A program made the translations under genes and the position numbers. Shown piece after piece: positions 18,225 to 28,100 of a DNA stretch of 64,000 bases. Source of the DNA: Glaciecola punicea ACAM 611 (GTDB lineage Bacteria; Pseudomonadota; Gammaproteobacteria; Enterobacterales; Alteromonadaceae). Where the stretch lies: the NCBI RefSeq assembly GCF_000252165.1, contig NZ_BAET01000007.1, positions 186,001-250,000 of the forward strand, in the 5' to 3' direction. Within the stretch, counting starts at the first letter, position 1, and every line of letters starts with the position of its first letter. The notes below the pieces were generated by a model, which worked only from the letters and a program-made list of their open reading frames with translations, did no database searches and was not told the origin of the DNA.

Positions 18225-18646
18225 TGTCCATTAAGTTGCCATAAAACTAAGTTCTCCATTTGGTTTTAGTACTATACTATTTATACTTTGTATATGTAAT
18301 ACTTGGTAATCTATTACCGACGCTTAGGTTATTTAAAAAATACTGACTTACCTTTATAAAAAGCACCCTATATTGGCACAAACAAGTAACTTACTGCCAC
18401 CTATGCGAGCAACTCCACGGCAAGAGTTTACTAGCAGGGACTGCTGGGGCCTTAGCTTTATCTAATTTATCCACCAATCCTGTATTCTTACAAAGAGAGT
18501 CGGAATCAACACGCCTGCCAAATGTTTTTGTCTATTTACTGAATGAAACCCATACCTAGCGCTAGCAAATCTTAATTTTCTTTACCATTTACCTGTTCCA
18601 ACGGTCACATCAATAACCCTAAATTTAGTAAAATCAGACTCTGTTG
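18225..18646. other. Intergenic stretch, nothing recognised
   Basis: About 420 bases of AT-rich sequence between the lipoprotein and hsdS relic 2. I see no gene, RNA or clear terminator. Confidence 0.5.
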
Positions 18647-18974
18647 AACAGGTGCTGATTTTACTAAGATGAAAGCTCACAAACGGCCTGTTGCTAAGAG
18701 TTTTGGTTGAATGAAATTGTGATTTGGTTATAGTAAAGGGTAGTTTCACTTTAAAAGATACGCCAAATTGCCTTCTTCACGCACATTTTATGTTCAGGTA
18801 GAAGCTTACGGAAAAGGAGCGCCTCGTTTTAGAATAGCAACTGGTAATCTTAAAACCTTGTTAGTGCCTATTTGTTCATTGGCAGAAAACCACCGCATTG
18901 TCACTAAAGTTGATGAACTAATGGCGTTATGTTACCAATTAGAATCGCAATCAGAAGCCAGAATCCAAGTGTAG
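18647..18974 (+). pseudogene. hsdS C-terminal relic, copy 2 (type I restriction specificity subunit)
   Basis: The frame 18768-18974 encodes SSRTFYVQVEAYGKGAPRF and then LAENHRIVTKVDELMALC followed by a Gln/Glu helix. The phrase LAE-HRIV-KVDELMALC-QLE is the conserved end of the second target-recognition domain and coiled-coil spacer of HsdS. All upstream HsdS sequence is missing and no hsdM or hsdR is present, so this is a relic. The upstream 120 bases have no open frame but still match copy 1. Confidence 0.72.
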
Positions 18975-19135
18975 TGGCAAGCTATCATAGAGGAATTAAA
19001 TTCTACGACTAACACAGGTTTACCAAACAACTCGGCTTGCAGTTTAGCACTCTTAGTTGCTTCAATAGTAATAGCCATTTTTACCCCTAAAATAATTTTA
19101 TCCTCATGTTTACCCACAGTTGAATTGGTTTAATA

Positions 19136-19162
19136 CTGTACAAGCTGATCAGATTTGTACAG
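19136..19162. repeat. Nested palindrome beside ssrA
   Basis: CTGTACAA (19136-19143) and TTGTACAG (19155-19162) form an 8-bp inverted repeat around an inner CTGATCAG palindrome (19145-19152). The outer spacing does not fit the LexA consensus. It may be an operator or a recombination-site remnant. Confidence 0.4.
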
Positions 19163-19215
19163 TTGATGACATCTACGGGGGTTGTCTAACAAGATGTTTA
19201 GCGGATTTTAGGTGT

Positions 19216-19245
19216 AAAAAAAGACGCCGTTGTGGCGTCTTTTTT
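19216..19245 (-). terminator. Terminator of ssrA
   Basis: A 12-bp stem (19217-19228 with 19234-19245) with a 5-nt loop, located 8 bases after the mature tmRNA 3' end. It is symmetric enough to work in both directions. Confidence 0.9.
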
Positions 19246-19252
19246 ATCGGAT

Positions 19253-19619
19253 TGGTGGAGCTGGCGGGAATTGAACCCGCGTCCAGAAAGCGTCAACCAT
19301 TGGCACTACATGCTTAGTTTGTCTTTATTCTCGTAATTAAGCTGCGAACAAACACGCCATTTAATCACATACCCGATTTAGTTTTAGTGGTTCAGCTCTC
19401 AGGTATAAGCATCCACACGAGCCTTTTTGGGTTTGACTCTTTGAACTCCCCGTCTTAAAGGCAGAAGCTAGGGCAAAGAGGCTCTATGCAGGGTATTAAG
19501 CTGCTAGTGCGTAGTTTTCGTCGTTTGCGACTATTTTTTTGCGGCTTTTTAAAGAGGCAAACCGCACCTCTGCATGCACCTCAAGCATCATTGAATCCTG
19601 TCGAATCCAGAGCAGCCCC
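19253..19619 (-). ncRNA. ssrA: Transfer-messenger RNA (tmRNA)
   Basis: The 367-nt gene rescues stalled ribosomes. The 5' GGGGCUG and 3' CAGCUCC form the tRNA-like acceptor stem before ACCA, and the 3' end carries a GGUUCAAUUCCC T arm. The tag frame at 19496-19528 (- strand) encodes ANDENYALAA then UAA, identical to the E. coli tag. The partner gene smpB lies just upstream on the same strand. The accessory patch of hsdS relics begins directly beyond its 3' end, a common integration site. Confidence 0.97.
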
Positions 19620-19692
19620 GATGTGATTTGTATATTAACATACTACACTTACAATAAGCACTACAGTAATTACACTATTTATTATTGAAATA

Positions 19693-20160
19693 TTAACCTT
19701 TCTTCATAATACGTTCTTTTTGGCGCGACCAGTCTCTGTCTTTAATAGCATCTCGTTTGTCATGGTCCTGTTTACCACGGGCAAGATAAATTTCAAGCTT
19801 TATCCAGCACGCTTTCCAATACATAGCGGTTGCTACAATGGTTAAGCCTTGTCTGTCCATGCCGCCCATAAGCTCTTCAATTTCACGCTTATTCATTAAT
19901 AGCTTGCGCATGCGTGTTGGGTCACATACAACATGAGAAGAGGCTTGCGTGAGAGCTTGGATGCTAATGTTCGTTACGTAAGCTTCGCCATTTTTGATAA
20001 ATACGTAGGCATCGGTTATATTTGCTTTGCCAGCGCGAATACTCTTTACTTCCCACCCCTGTAAAGTAAGCCCAGCCTCAAACTTACTGATAAGTTGATA
20101 ATCGTGGCGCGCTTTTTTATTTAACGCGATGGTATTGTTATTTGATTGTTTCTTTTTCAT
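19693..20160 (-). CDS. smpB: SsrA-binding protein SmpB
   Basis: SmpB binds tmRNA and is needed for trans-translation. From ATG 20160 the product is 155 aa, starts [20 protein letters not shown] and contains the family blocks [22 protein letters not shown] and a basic C-terminal tail ([13 protein letters not shown]) that enters the mRNA channel. A 13-residue upstream extension is possible but unsupported. The gene lies 73 bases upstream of ssrA and is divergent from ratA, as in E. coli. Confidence 0.96.
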   Translation of the reverse strand: MKKKQSNNNTIALNKKARHDYQLISKFEAGLTLQGWEVKSIRAGKANITDAYVFIKNGEAYVTNISIQALTQASSHVVCDPTRMRKLLMNKREIEELMGGMDRQGLTIVATAMYWKACWIKLEIYLARGKQDHDKRDAIKDRDWSRQKERIMKKG

Positions 20161-20368
20161 CTCTGTATTATACCTATAAACGCGATGAGGGGAAAACAAT
20201 CGTTTGTAAAATGATAACTATTATTTAGATCAATCAAAACAATGTAGCAAGGCGTAAAATATATGCGTAAAATGCATCCGAAGGATATTTATATCTCGAC
20301 GCTTGAAAAATTGATTTTTACCCTTACTTTTTTTAACCAGCTATCAAGAAGCCCTTATAAGTTGAGAC

Positions 20369-20800
20369 ATGCCAAATATTAATAAAAGTGCCTTAGTTCC
20401 CTATAGCGCTAAACAGATGTATGCACTGGTGAATGACGTTGAATCCTATCAAGACTTTCTGCCAGGGTGTCGTTATAGTGAAGTGTTATATGAAACAGAA
20501 AATCACATGGAAGCGAAAATGGTGCTAGTCAAAGCAGGGATAGAACAAACCCTAGTTACCAGCAACACCTTAGATGAAGGCCGTAGTATTAAAATGAGTC
20601 TGTCAAAAGGGCCATTCAAAGCCTTAGGCGGAGGCTGGACTTTTACGCCTTTGTCTGACGAGGCCTGCAAAATAGAGCTATCTTTGGATTTTACTTTTTC
20701 AAGTAGAATGGTCGACATGGCATTTGGGAATGTCTTTCGCTCAGTAACCAGTAACATGGTAAAAGCCTTTACACAGCGAGCCAAACAGGTTTATAGCTAG
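20369..20800 (+). CDS. ratA: RatA/COQ10-family START-domain protein
   Basis: This 143-aa protein is a single START/COQ10 domain with the family blocks SALVPYSAKQMYALVNDVESYQ, FLPGC and GPFKALGGGWTF. E. coli RatA was reported to block 70S association, and homologues bind ubiquinone-like lipids; which role holds here is open. It is divergent from smpB and overlaps ratB by one base at the stop/start (TAGTG), so both are probably co-translated. Confidence 0.92.
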   Translation: MPNINKSALVPYSAKQMYALVNDVESYQDFLPGCRYSEVLYETENHMEAKMVLVKAGIEQTLVTSNTLDEGRSIKMSLSKGPFKALGGGWTFTPLSDEACKIELSLDFTFSSRMVDMAFGNVFRSVTSNMVKAFTQRAKQVYS

Positions 20801-21126
20801 TGCCTGTTAATAAAATTTTCATAGAAGTAACTTATGCACAGCCGGCTAAGCAAACGCTTCTAAGCTTAGCTGTAGAGGCCGATACTACGGTGCAAAGTGC
20901 AATTGAACAGTCTGGCATACTAGACATGCATACAGAGATTAATCTAAGCGAAAATAAAGTGGGCATATGGTACAAAGTGACTAAGCTGTCTACGGTGTTG
21001 AAGCTAGGCGACAGAATCGAAATTTATCGTCCAATGACAGCCGATCCCAAAGAAGCGCGTAAACTGAGGGCATTGAAGGCTAAAGATGAGGGACGGGCTA
21101 ATAAAATAACGGGTGCCAAGGTGTGA
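20800..21126 (+). CDS. ratB: RnfH/RatB-family protein (ubiquitin-like fold)
   Basis: The 108-aa product starts at GTG 20800, overlapping the ratA stop. It shows the family features: an N-terminal IEVTYAQPAKQ strand, a mid-protein ILDMHTEI segment and KLGDRIEIYRPMTADPKEARKLRA near the end. The family has a beta-grasp fold and an unclear function; the pair with ratA is widely conserved. It converges with ppsR with only 37 bases between them and no visible terminator. Confidence 0.92.
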   Translation: MPVNKIFIEVTYAQPAKQTLLSLAVEADTTVQSAIEQSGILDMHTEINLSENKVGIWYKVTKLSTVLKLGDRIEIYRPMTADPKEARKLRALKAKDEGRANKITGAKV

Positions 21127-21163
21127 TTACACACCGCTGTTAAAGACACCCAACATATTACAT

Positions 21164-21976
21164 TTAATACTTTTTGCGTTTAAGTCCTGTATTCGCCAAT
21201 ATCTTCGCTGATATTTCCTCTACGGAGAATTTAGTGCTGTTTATAAATGGGATCTTTTCTTTACGATATAAATTTTCAACTTCACGCAGCTCCATTCTGC
21301 ACTGCGGCATAGACGCGTATCTGCTATTGGCGCGTCTTTCAGAACGAATTGCATGTAGCCTGTCGGCGCTTATGGTTAGCCCATACAGCTTGTCTTTAAA
21401 ACGTCTCAGTACAGGCGGCAGCTTCAATATATCGCCCATATCTTCTTCGGTAAATGGATAATTCGCCGCCTTAATGCCGAATTGTAGCGCTAAATATAAG
21501 CTAGTAGGTGTTTTTCCTGAACGTGAAACGCCCACGAGAATAATATCAGCTTCTTGATAATCTTTTAGGTTCGAACCATCGTCATTGGCTAGGGCATAGT
21601 TAACAGCTTCTATGCGTATGTCATAGGTTTTCTCATGTATTGAGTGCGTTCTATGTTTTTCGGGTTTTGAAGGTACACCAATGACCTTTTCTAATGGAGC
21701 AACAAACTGATTTAAAAAGTCGTAGTTAATTCCAGGTGAATTGCTAATTATTTTACCAATTTCAACGTTCACCATCGTATAGAAGACGAGAGGCCGGTCA
21801 CCAGATGCCTCGAACGAGCTTTTTATTTGTGAAATGACCTCTAGGGCATGTTGTTCTGTTTCAACAAATGGGATAGTGATATGTTCAAATTCAATGGGAA
21901 ATAGCGACAATAATGCATGCCCAAAAACCTCTGAAGTAATAGCAGTACCGTCTGATATATAGAATGCTGTTCGCAC
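21164..21976 (-). CDS. ppsR: Phosphoenolpyruvate synthase regulatory protein (kinase/pyrophosphorylase)
   Basis: This 270-aa DUF299-family enzyme inactivates PEP synthase by ADP-dependent phosphorylation of a threonine and reactivates it by Pi-dependent dephosphorylation. The nucleotide-binding P-loop GVSRSGKT lies at residues 149-156, and the C-terminal block ELREVENLYRKEKIPFINSTKFSVEEI is typical. It is divergent from its target ppsA, with a HexR-like site and a palindrome in the shared control region. Confidence 0.95.
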   Translation of the reverse strand: MRTAFYISDGTAITSEVFGHALLSLFPIEFEHITIPFVETEQHALEVISQIKSSFEASGDRPLVFYTMVNVEIGKIISNSPGINYDFLNQFVAPLEKVIGVPSKPEKHRTHSIHEKTYDIRIEAVNYALANDDGSNLKDYQEADIILVGVSRSGKTPTSLYLALQFGIKAANYPFTEEDMGDILKLPPVLRRFKDKLYGLTISADRLHAIRSERRANSRYASMPQCRMELREVENLYRKEKIPFINSTKFSVEEISAKILANTGLKRKKY

Positions 21977-21995
21977 AACATCTCCTTAACAATGT

Positions 21996-22010
21996 TGTAA
22001 TTAAATTACG
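21996..22010. promoter_or_regulatory. HexR-like operator in the ppsR/ppsA control region
   Basis: The 15-base site TGTAATTAAATTACG is a near-perfect palindrome (GTAATT, A, AATTAC at 21997-22009). It agrees with the HexR consensus described for Shewanella and relatives, in which ppsA is a regulon member. It lies 20 bases before the ppsR start and about 165 bases before ppsA. Confidence 0.65.
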
Positions 22011-22027
22011 GGAAAAAATAAATTTTA

Positions 22028-22041
22028 CTTTCACGTGAAAG
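22028..22041. promoter_or_regulatory. Perfect 14-bp palindrome between ppsR and ppsA
   Basis: CTTTCACGTGAAAG is exactly self-complementary and lies 18 bases beyond the HexR-like site. It could be the operator of a second regulator; its identity is unknown. Confidence 0.45.
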
Positions 22042-22173
22042 CGCACTTACAATTCGTATATTACAACGCTAGCACACTTAGGTGTTTTGTAATAGAGATT
22101 GAAATTTGTCAGCTAATATTGCTGGTTTTTATTGCCACATTTGAAATTTAACGCTTTTCCGGAGGTTTTTACA

Positions 22174-24549
22174 GTGCAAGAATATGTTCTTTGGTATCAA
22201 GAATTAGGCATGGACGATGTTAACCGAGTGGGAGGCAAAAATGCTTCTCTTGGCGAGATGATATCAAATTTATCTAATGCTGGTGTTCAGGTTCCCGGTG
22301 GTTTTGCGACCACGGCCTATGCATTTAACCAATTTTTAGAAAAAAGCGGTGTTGAATCACAAATTTATACCTTACTCGACGCGCTAGACGTAGACGATGT
22401 AAATGCACTAGCAAGAGCAGGTAGCCAAATTAGACAGTGGATCATAGAAACGCCATTTCAAACTGAATTAGAAGACGCCATTAAAGTTGCTTTTGACAAA
22501 CTTGTTGAAGAAGGTGGCAGCGGTGCTTCGTTCGCAGTGCGTTCTTCTGCAACAGCTGAAGATATGCCTGACGCATCTTTTGCCGGACAACAAGAAACCT
22601 TTTTGAATGTAAAAGGGTATGAGTCTGTATTAATCGCTATGAAGCATGTGTTTGCGTCCTTGTTCAATGACCGCGCTATTTCATACCGTGTACACCAAGG
22701 CTATGACCACAAAGGCGTAGCGTTATCGGCAGGTGTCCAGCGCATGGTACGAAGCGATCTATCATCTTCTGGCGTTATGTTTACAATTGACACTGAGTCA
22801 GGTTTTGAAGACGTGGTTTTTATTACTTCCTCATATGGTTTAGGTGAAATGGTAGTGCAGGGCGCGGTAAACCCAGACGAGTTTTATGTACATAAGCCAA
22901 CCTTGCAAAGCGGCAAACCCGCGGTGCTGCGCCGTAACATCGGCAGCAAGCTCACGAAAATGATTTATTCAGAGGATTTAGAGCACGGCAAGCAAGTAGA
23001 TATTGTGGATATTGACAAATCGGACAGCAAGCAGTTTTCAATAAACGACGAAGAAGTAATGGAATTAGCCAAGCAAGCCATGGTAATTGAGAAGCACTAT
23101 GGTCGTGCTATGGATATTGAGTGGGCAAAAGACGGCACCGACGGCAAGCTATATATTGTACAGGCTCGACCAGAAACCGTTAGAAGCCGCGAAGACATGC
23201 AGGTAATTGAGCGCTATCAGCTTAACGGTGACGCGAAACTAGTATGCGAGGGCCGTGCAATAGGCCATAAAATCGGTGCTGGAAAGGCAAAGGTATTAGG
23301 ATCTATTGCCGAAATGGATAAAATTGAAGCGGGCGACGTGTTGGTAACGGATATGACCGATCCTGATTGGGAGCCTATCATGAAGCGTGCCTCGGCCATT
23401 GTGACAAATCGCGGCGGGCGTACCTGCCATGCAGCAATTATTGCACGTGAAATGGGTATTCCAGCTGTTGTAGGCTGTACGAATGCAACCGACTTGATAG
23501 CAACCGGCGATGAAATAACCGTGTCGTGTGCCCAAGGTGATACCGGCTATATATACGGCCAACTGCTCGACTTTGATGTGACCACCTCCAGAGTAGATGC
23601 AATGCCTGAATTACCGCTTAAAATAATGATGAACGTGGGCAACCCTGAACGTGCTTTTGACTTTGCTAGACTACCAAATGAAGGCGTAGGCCTTGCAAGG
23701 CTTGAATTCATTATTAATAGAATGATTGGTGTGCATCCAAAAGCACTGCTTAACTATGTTGATCAGCCTTTAGATGTAAAAGAAGAAATAGACGACATGA
23801 TTGCAGGTTACTCGTCGCCTGTAGAATACTATATTCAAAGACTGGTGGAAGGCATAGCATCTATTGGCGCGGCGTTTTCCCCAAAAAAGGTTATTGTTCG
23901 CATGTCAGATTTTAAGTCTAACGAGTATTTCAACCTTGTTGGCGGATACCAATACGAACCTGACGAAGAAAACCCAATGTTGGGCTTTAGAGGGGCTAGC
24001 CGCTATATATCGGAAAGTTTCAGAGACTGTTTTGCACTTGAATGCGAAGCTATCAAACGAGTACGTAACGACATGGGCTTAACCAATGTTGAAATAATGA
24101 TCCCCTTCGTTAGAACGGTAGACGAAGGGCAGCAAGTGATGGATTTACTTGCTTCAGAAGGTCTCGTAAAAGGCGAAAACGGCCTGCGTGTTATTATGAT
24201 GTGTGAACTGCCATCTAATGCCTTACTAGCGGATCAGTTTTTAGATATTTTTGATGGATTTTCAATAGGATCAAACGATCTTACTCAGCTTACACTAGGT
24301 TTAGACAGAGACTCTGGCTTAATAGCACATTTGTTTGATGAACGAAACGAAGCCGTAAAAGTGTTACTCTCAATGGCAATAAAAGCTGCTAAAGCACGTG
24401 GCAAATATGTGGGTATATGCGGACAAGGACCTTCTGATCATGAAGACTTTGCGGCGTGGTTAGTTGAGCAAGGAATTGACAGCGTTTCACTCAACCCTGA
24501 TACGGTAGTACAAACATGGTTGTATTTAGCCGAGCAGCACGCTAAGTAA
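22174..24549 (+). CDS. ppsA: Phosphoenolpyruvate synthase
   Basis: PpsA makes phosphoenolpyruvate from pyruvate and ATP, the entry of gluconeogenesis from three-carbon compounds. GTG at 22174 is chosen as start: GGAGG at 22161-22165 is well spaced, and the 791-aa product starts near [12 protein letters not shown] as E. coli PpsA (792 aa) does. An upstream in-frame TTG at 22132 lacks support. Domains in order are the ATP-binding domain ([11 protein letters not shown]), the swivelling phospho-His domain ([13 protein letters not shown], His419) and the PEP/pyruvate barrel with the C-terminal CGQGPSDH motif. Confidence 0.97.
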   Translation: MQEYVLWYQELGMDDVNRVGGKNASLGEMISNLSNAGVQVPGGFATTAYAFNQFLEKSGVESQIYTLLDALDVDDVNALARAGSQIRQWIIETPFQTELEDAIKVAFDKLVEEGGSGASFAVRSSATAEDMPDASFAGQQETFLNVKGYESVLIAMKHVFASLFNDRAISYRVHQGYDHKGVALSAGVQRMVRSDLSSSGVMFTIDTESGFEDVVFITSSYGLGEMVVQGAVNPDEFYVHKPTLQSGKPAVLRRNIGSKLTKMIYSEDLEHGKQVDIVDIDKSDSKQFSINDEEVMELAKQAMVIEKHYGRAMDIEWAKDGTDGKLYIVQARPETVRSREDMQVIERYQLNGDAKLVCEGRAIGHKIGAGKAKVLGSIAEMDKIEAGDVLVTDMTDPDWEPIMKRASAIVTNRGGRTCHAAIIAREMGIPAVVGCTNATDLIATGDEITVSCAQGDTGYIYGQLLDFDVTTSRVDAMPELPLKIMMNVGNPERAFDFARLPNEGVGLARLEFIINRMIGVHPKALLNYVDQPLDVKEEIDDMIAGYSSPVEYYIQRLVEGIASIGAAFSPKKVIVRMSDFKSNEYFNLVGGYQYEPDEENPMLGFRGASRYISESFRDCFALECEAIKRVRNDMGLTNVEIMIPFVRTVDEGQQVMDLLASEGLVKGENGLRVIMMCELPSNALLADQFLDIFDGFSIGSNDLTQLTLGLDRDSGLIAHLFDERNEAVKVLLSMAIKAAKARGKYVGICGQGPSDHEDFAAWLVEQGIDSVSLNPDTVVQTWLYLAEQHAK

Positions 24550-24578
24550 GACTCGCTTCTTACAAGGATGAACTTAAA

Positions 24579-24608
24579 AAGCCACCTTGCATAATAAATA
24601 GGTGGCTT
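24579..24608 (+). terminator. Probable terminator after ppsA
   Basis: A 9-bp stem (24579-24587 with 24600-24608) and 12-nt loop, with a poor T-run (TTCTTA). It is the only hairpin close to the ppsA end. Confidence 0.55.
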
Positions 24609-24609
24609 C

Positions 24610-25171
24610 TTACTCATAATCTCAATGACAAAGCATTTGCTTGTATTTACGTCATATTAAGAAAAGATGTTACCGTAATTTATTGCGGCAAAATGTGAAA
24701 GATAAATAAACGTCAACAATGTAGAGCAGTAGCAAAAACAATCACCACTGTAAGTAGGTGTTAACCTTGTGGTTGCCTTCTTTGAGCAGCAAATTTCTCT
24801 AACTGCTTTCGCTTCATTATTTTGCAGCCCATTGTTTTTTAGTATTTTTTCTGGCTAGGTAGGCAACTAATGCGACGGGATGTCTGCGTTTAAATAGTTT
24901 TTTAATAGTTTTGTCAATAAGATACCTCTGTAAAATAGGCATTATTACAGCACAATTAAGATTACGCTACTAGCTTGACTATAATGTGTTATCAACCTGT
25001 AGCAATATTTACTTAATCTTTTTTTATAAAAGAGTTGTGTGCTTCACGTTTACTATGCTGTAAATATATATTGGCTAGTATAAAGAGACAATATTTTGAA
25101 ATAGATAAATATTAAATCTAGAGTCCTAGGTGGGCAGTAGGTATACTAGTGATTAATAATAAGGAGCTTAT
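24610..25171. other. Gene-poor stretch before ydiJ
   Basis: About 560 bases with no standard-size gene. It holds the candidate micro-ORF on the - strand (24817-24942) and a second possible one overlapping its stop. AT content rises towards the ydiJ start. I found no convincing promoter boxes. Confidence 0.5.
24817..24942 (-). CDS. Speculative 41-aa basic small protein
   Basis: An ATG-started frame encodes MPILQRYLIDKTIKKLFKRR followed by a hydrophobic PVALVAYLA stretch and a basic tail. The TAA stop overlaps an ATG that opens an 18-codon frame (MKRKQLEKF...). The composition looks protein-like for a small membrane-associated peptide, but no good Shine-Dalgarno is seen and no family is recognised. 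Confidence 0.3.
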   Translation of the reverse strand: MPILQRYLIDKTIKKLFKRRHPVALVAYLARKNTKKQWAAK

Positions 25172-28100
25172 TTGTTGAACGTTCTACCACAACTTTCCCC
25201 TTTAGACACTGTGTCAAGTGAAACACGCGATTATTTACGTACACTGTCGGGCACCCAATATAGCGGAGAGATAGAAGTGACTTACGGTAGTCGTTTGGCG
25301 CTTGCGACTGACAACTCAATTTATCAGCAACTGCCACAAGCAGTAGTTCTGCCTAAGAGTGTGGCTGACTTACAGCTAATTGCACAAACCGCCAATATGC
25401 AGGCTGCAAAGGGTAAAGCGGCTATTACATTTAGCGCACGGGGGGGTGGCACAGGTACTAATGGTCAATCGCTAACGCCCGGTATTGTGGTTGATACTTC
25501 CAAGTATTTGAATCAAATTCTTGAGTTGAATTTAGAAGAACGGTGGGTACGGGTCGAGTGTGGCGTGATAAAAGACGTGCTCAACGATTTTTTACGACCT
25601 TACGGTTATTTTTTCTCTCCTGACCTGTCTACCAGTAATCGCGCAACCATTGGCGGTATGATAAGCACTGACGCATCAGGACAAGGCTCGTTGGTGTATG
25701 GCAAAACAAGTGATCACTTGTTAGGTCTTAAAACCGTGCTGGCAAATGGAGAGATGCTAGCAACGCAGCCGATGAGCCTGCAAGAGGCTCAACAAACGGC
25801 ATCTTTAGACACCACGGTGGGCGCTATATATCGACAAATCTTAGCCACTTGTGTCAATAAGCGTGAAGATATTCTGGCTAAATTTCCACGACTAAATCGC
25901 TTTTTAACCGGCTATGATTTAGAACACGCTTTTGACGATATACAAAACAAAATAGATGCCGGGCGCTTAATTGCCGGCGCCGAAGGCTCACTGGGTTTTA
26001 TTGCCGAAGCAAAGCTCAATATTACCAAAATTCCCAAACACACCACCCTCGTGAATATCAAGTATGACAACTTTGAATCAGCACTGCGTCATGCCCCTAG
26101 TATGATTGCTGCAAATGCAACCTCGGTTGAAACAGTCGACAGTAAAATCTTAAATCTTGCTCGAGCCGATCTTGTTTGGCACAGTGTGTCGGCTCTCATA
26201 AGCGACGTACCTAATAAGGTCATGGATGGCTTAAATATGGTGGAATACAACAGCGATGACAAGCATGAAATTGACCGAAAAATTCAAATTCTGTGCGACC
26301 GCTTAGATGCTGAAATACAAAATAACAATGAAAATGGCGTTATTGGTTATCAGTTAACATCGTCGCTACCTCAAATTAAAAAAGTGTACGGCATGCGCAA
26401 GCAGGCTGTCGGCTTACTGGGTAAAACAAAGGGGGCAAAAAAGCCCATTGCGTTTACCGAAGATACCGCGGTTCCACCAGAGCATTTAGCCGACTTTATT
26501 ATGGAGTTTAGAGAGCTACTCGATAGTCACAAGCTCGATTACGGCATGTTTGGTCACGTTGACGCAGGCGTTTTGCACGTACGCCCCATGCTTGATATGT
26601 GCGACCCTGCACAGGAGCAATTGGTAAACACGATTTCGCATGAAGTGGTCGCCTTAGTGGCAAAGTATGGCGGCTTAATGTGGGGCGAACATGGTAAAGG
26701 TTATAGAAGCGAATTTGCCCCGGCATTTTTTGGCGAGTCTCTTTATGACGAGTTAAGAAAAATTAAGCGCGCATTTGATCCACACAACCAAATGAATCCG
26801 GGTAAAATTTGCACACCTTTTGATTCAGACCATCAATTAGTCAAAGTGAGCGACACCAAGCGGGCCAGTTATGACCGCCAAATTCCTATTGCATTTAAAC
26901 AAGAGTTTGAGCCAGCCATGAGCTGTAACGGTAATGGTCTATGCTTTAACTACGACACAACGTCACCTATGTGTCCTTCAAGTAAGATTACCCACGACAG
27001 AAGACACAGTCCTAAAGGACGTGCAGGTCTCATTAGGGAATGGTTATTACAATTAAGCAAGCAGGGAGTAAGTGCTGAGACAGTGTCGCCTAGCAGCTTT
27101 AAAAGTAACCCGGTGGCGAAGTTATTTAGAAAGTTTTCGTCTCAAGACGATTTTAATCATGAAGTATTCGACGCCATGAACGGCTGTTTAGCGTGTAAGT
27201 CATGCTCAAGTCAATGTCCCGTTGGCGTTGATGTTCCCGACTTTAGAGCCAAATTCCTTGCTATTTATTACACTCGTTATTCACGGCCATTGAAAGACTA
27301 TTTTGTTGCCAATGTAGAAACACTTACACCGCTTATGGCAAAAGCTCCCAGAACAGTAAACGCTTTAGTGCAATCTGCTCTTGGCTCTTGGGTTTTGCGC
27401 AACGCCATTGGGTACGTTGATACGCCAGCCCTGTCTTCGCCTGTTATTGAGCAGCGAGTTAAAGGGATCGCGCTTGTATGTAAGACACATAAAGATTTGA
27501 CTATATTGCAAAATATGAGCGATGAACAACGTCAGCAGCATGTGCTTATTGTGCAAGATCCTTTTACCTCTTTTTATGATGCTGACGTTGTTGAGAAGCT
27601 CGCTAGTTTTATCAACAAAATAGGTAAAACACCTGTTTTATTACCGTTTTCGCCAAATGGAAAACCTCAGCACGTAAAAGGCTTTTTAGACAAGTTTGAA
27701 AAAACCGTCAATAAAACAGCTAGTTTTTTAAGCAGTATTGCTCAGCTTAACATTGCAATGGTGGGAGCCGATGCTTCTTTAGTGCTATGCTACCGCGATG
27801 AGTATGCCAAGATATTAGGACTTGCTGCCAATCAATTTGCTGTGCAAACGGTGTCGGAATGGTTACAAGGTTTAGATTTACGAAACATCACTGTGCTTGA
27901 TAATCAAGAAACACGACACGACTACAAGCTGCTAGCGCATTGTTCTGAAAAAACAGCCTTGCCCGAAACAGAAGAAACGTGGAAAAAAATATTCGCTCAA
28001 TTTGGTTTAACGCTCAATGTTACTAGTGTTGGCTGCTGCGGTATGGCGGGTACTTATGGCCATGAGTTAGAACATTTCAATAACTCAAGAGGTATATACG

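Noticed and set aside
18932-19117. 61-codon - strand frame near hsdS relic 2
   Set aside because: It overlaps the relic end, has no family pattern, and is likely chance.
19136-19162. Possible LexA/SOS box
   Set aside because: CTG-to-CAG spacing is 11 or more bases, not the 10 of the gammaproteobacterial SOS box.
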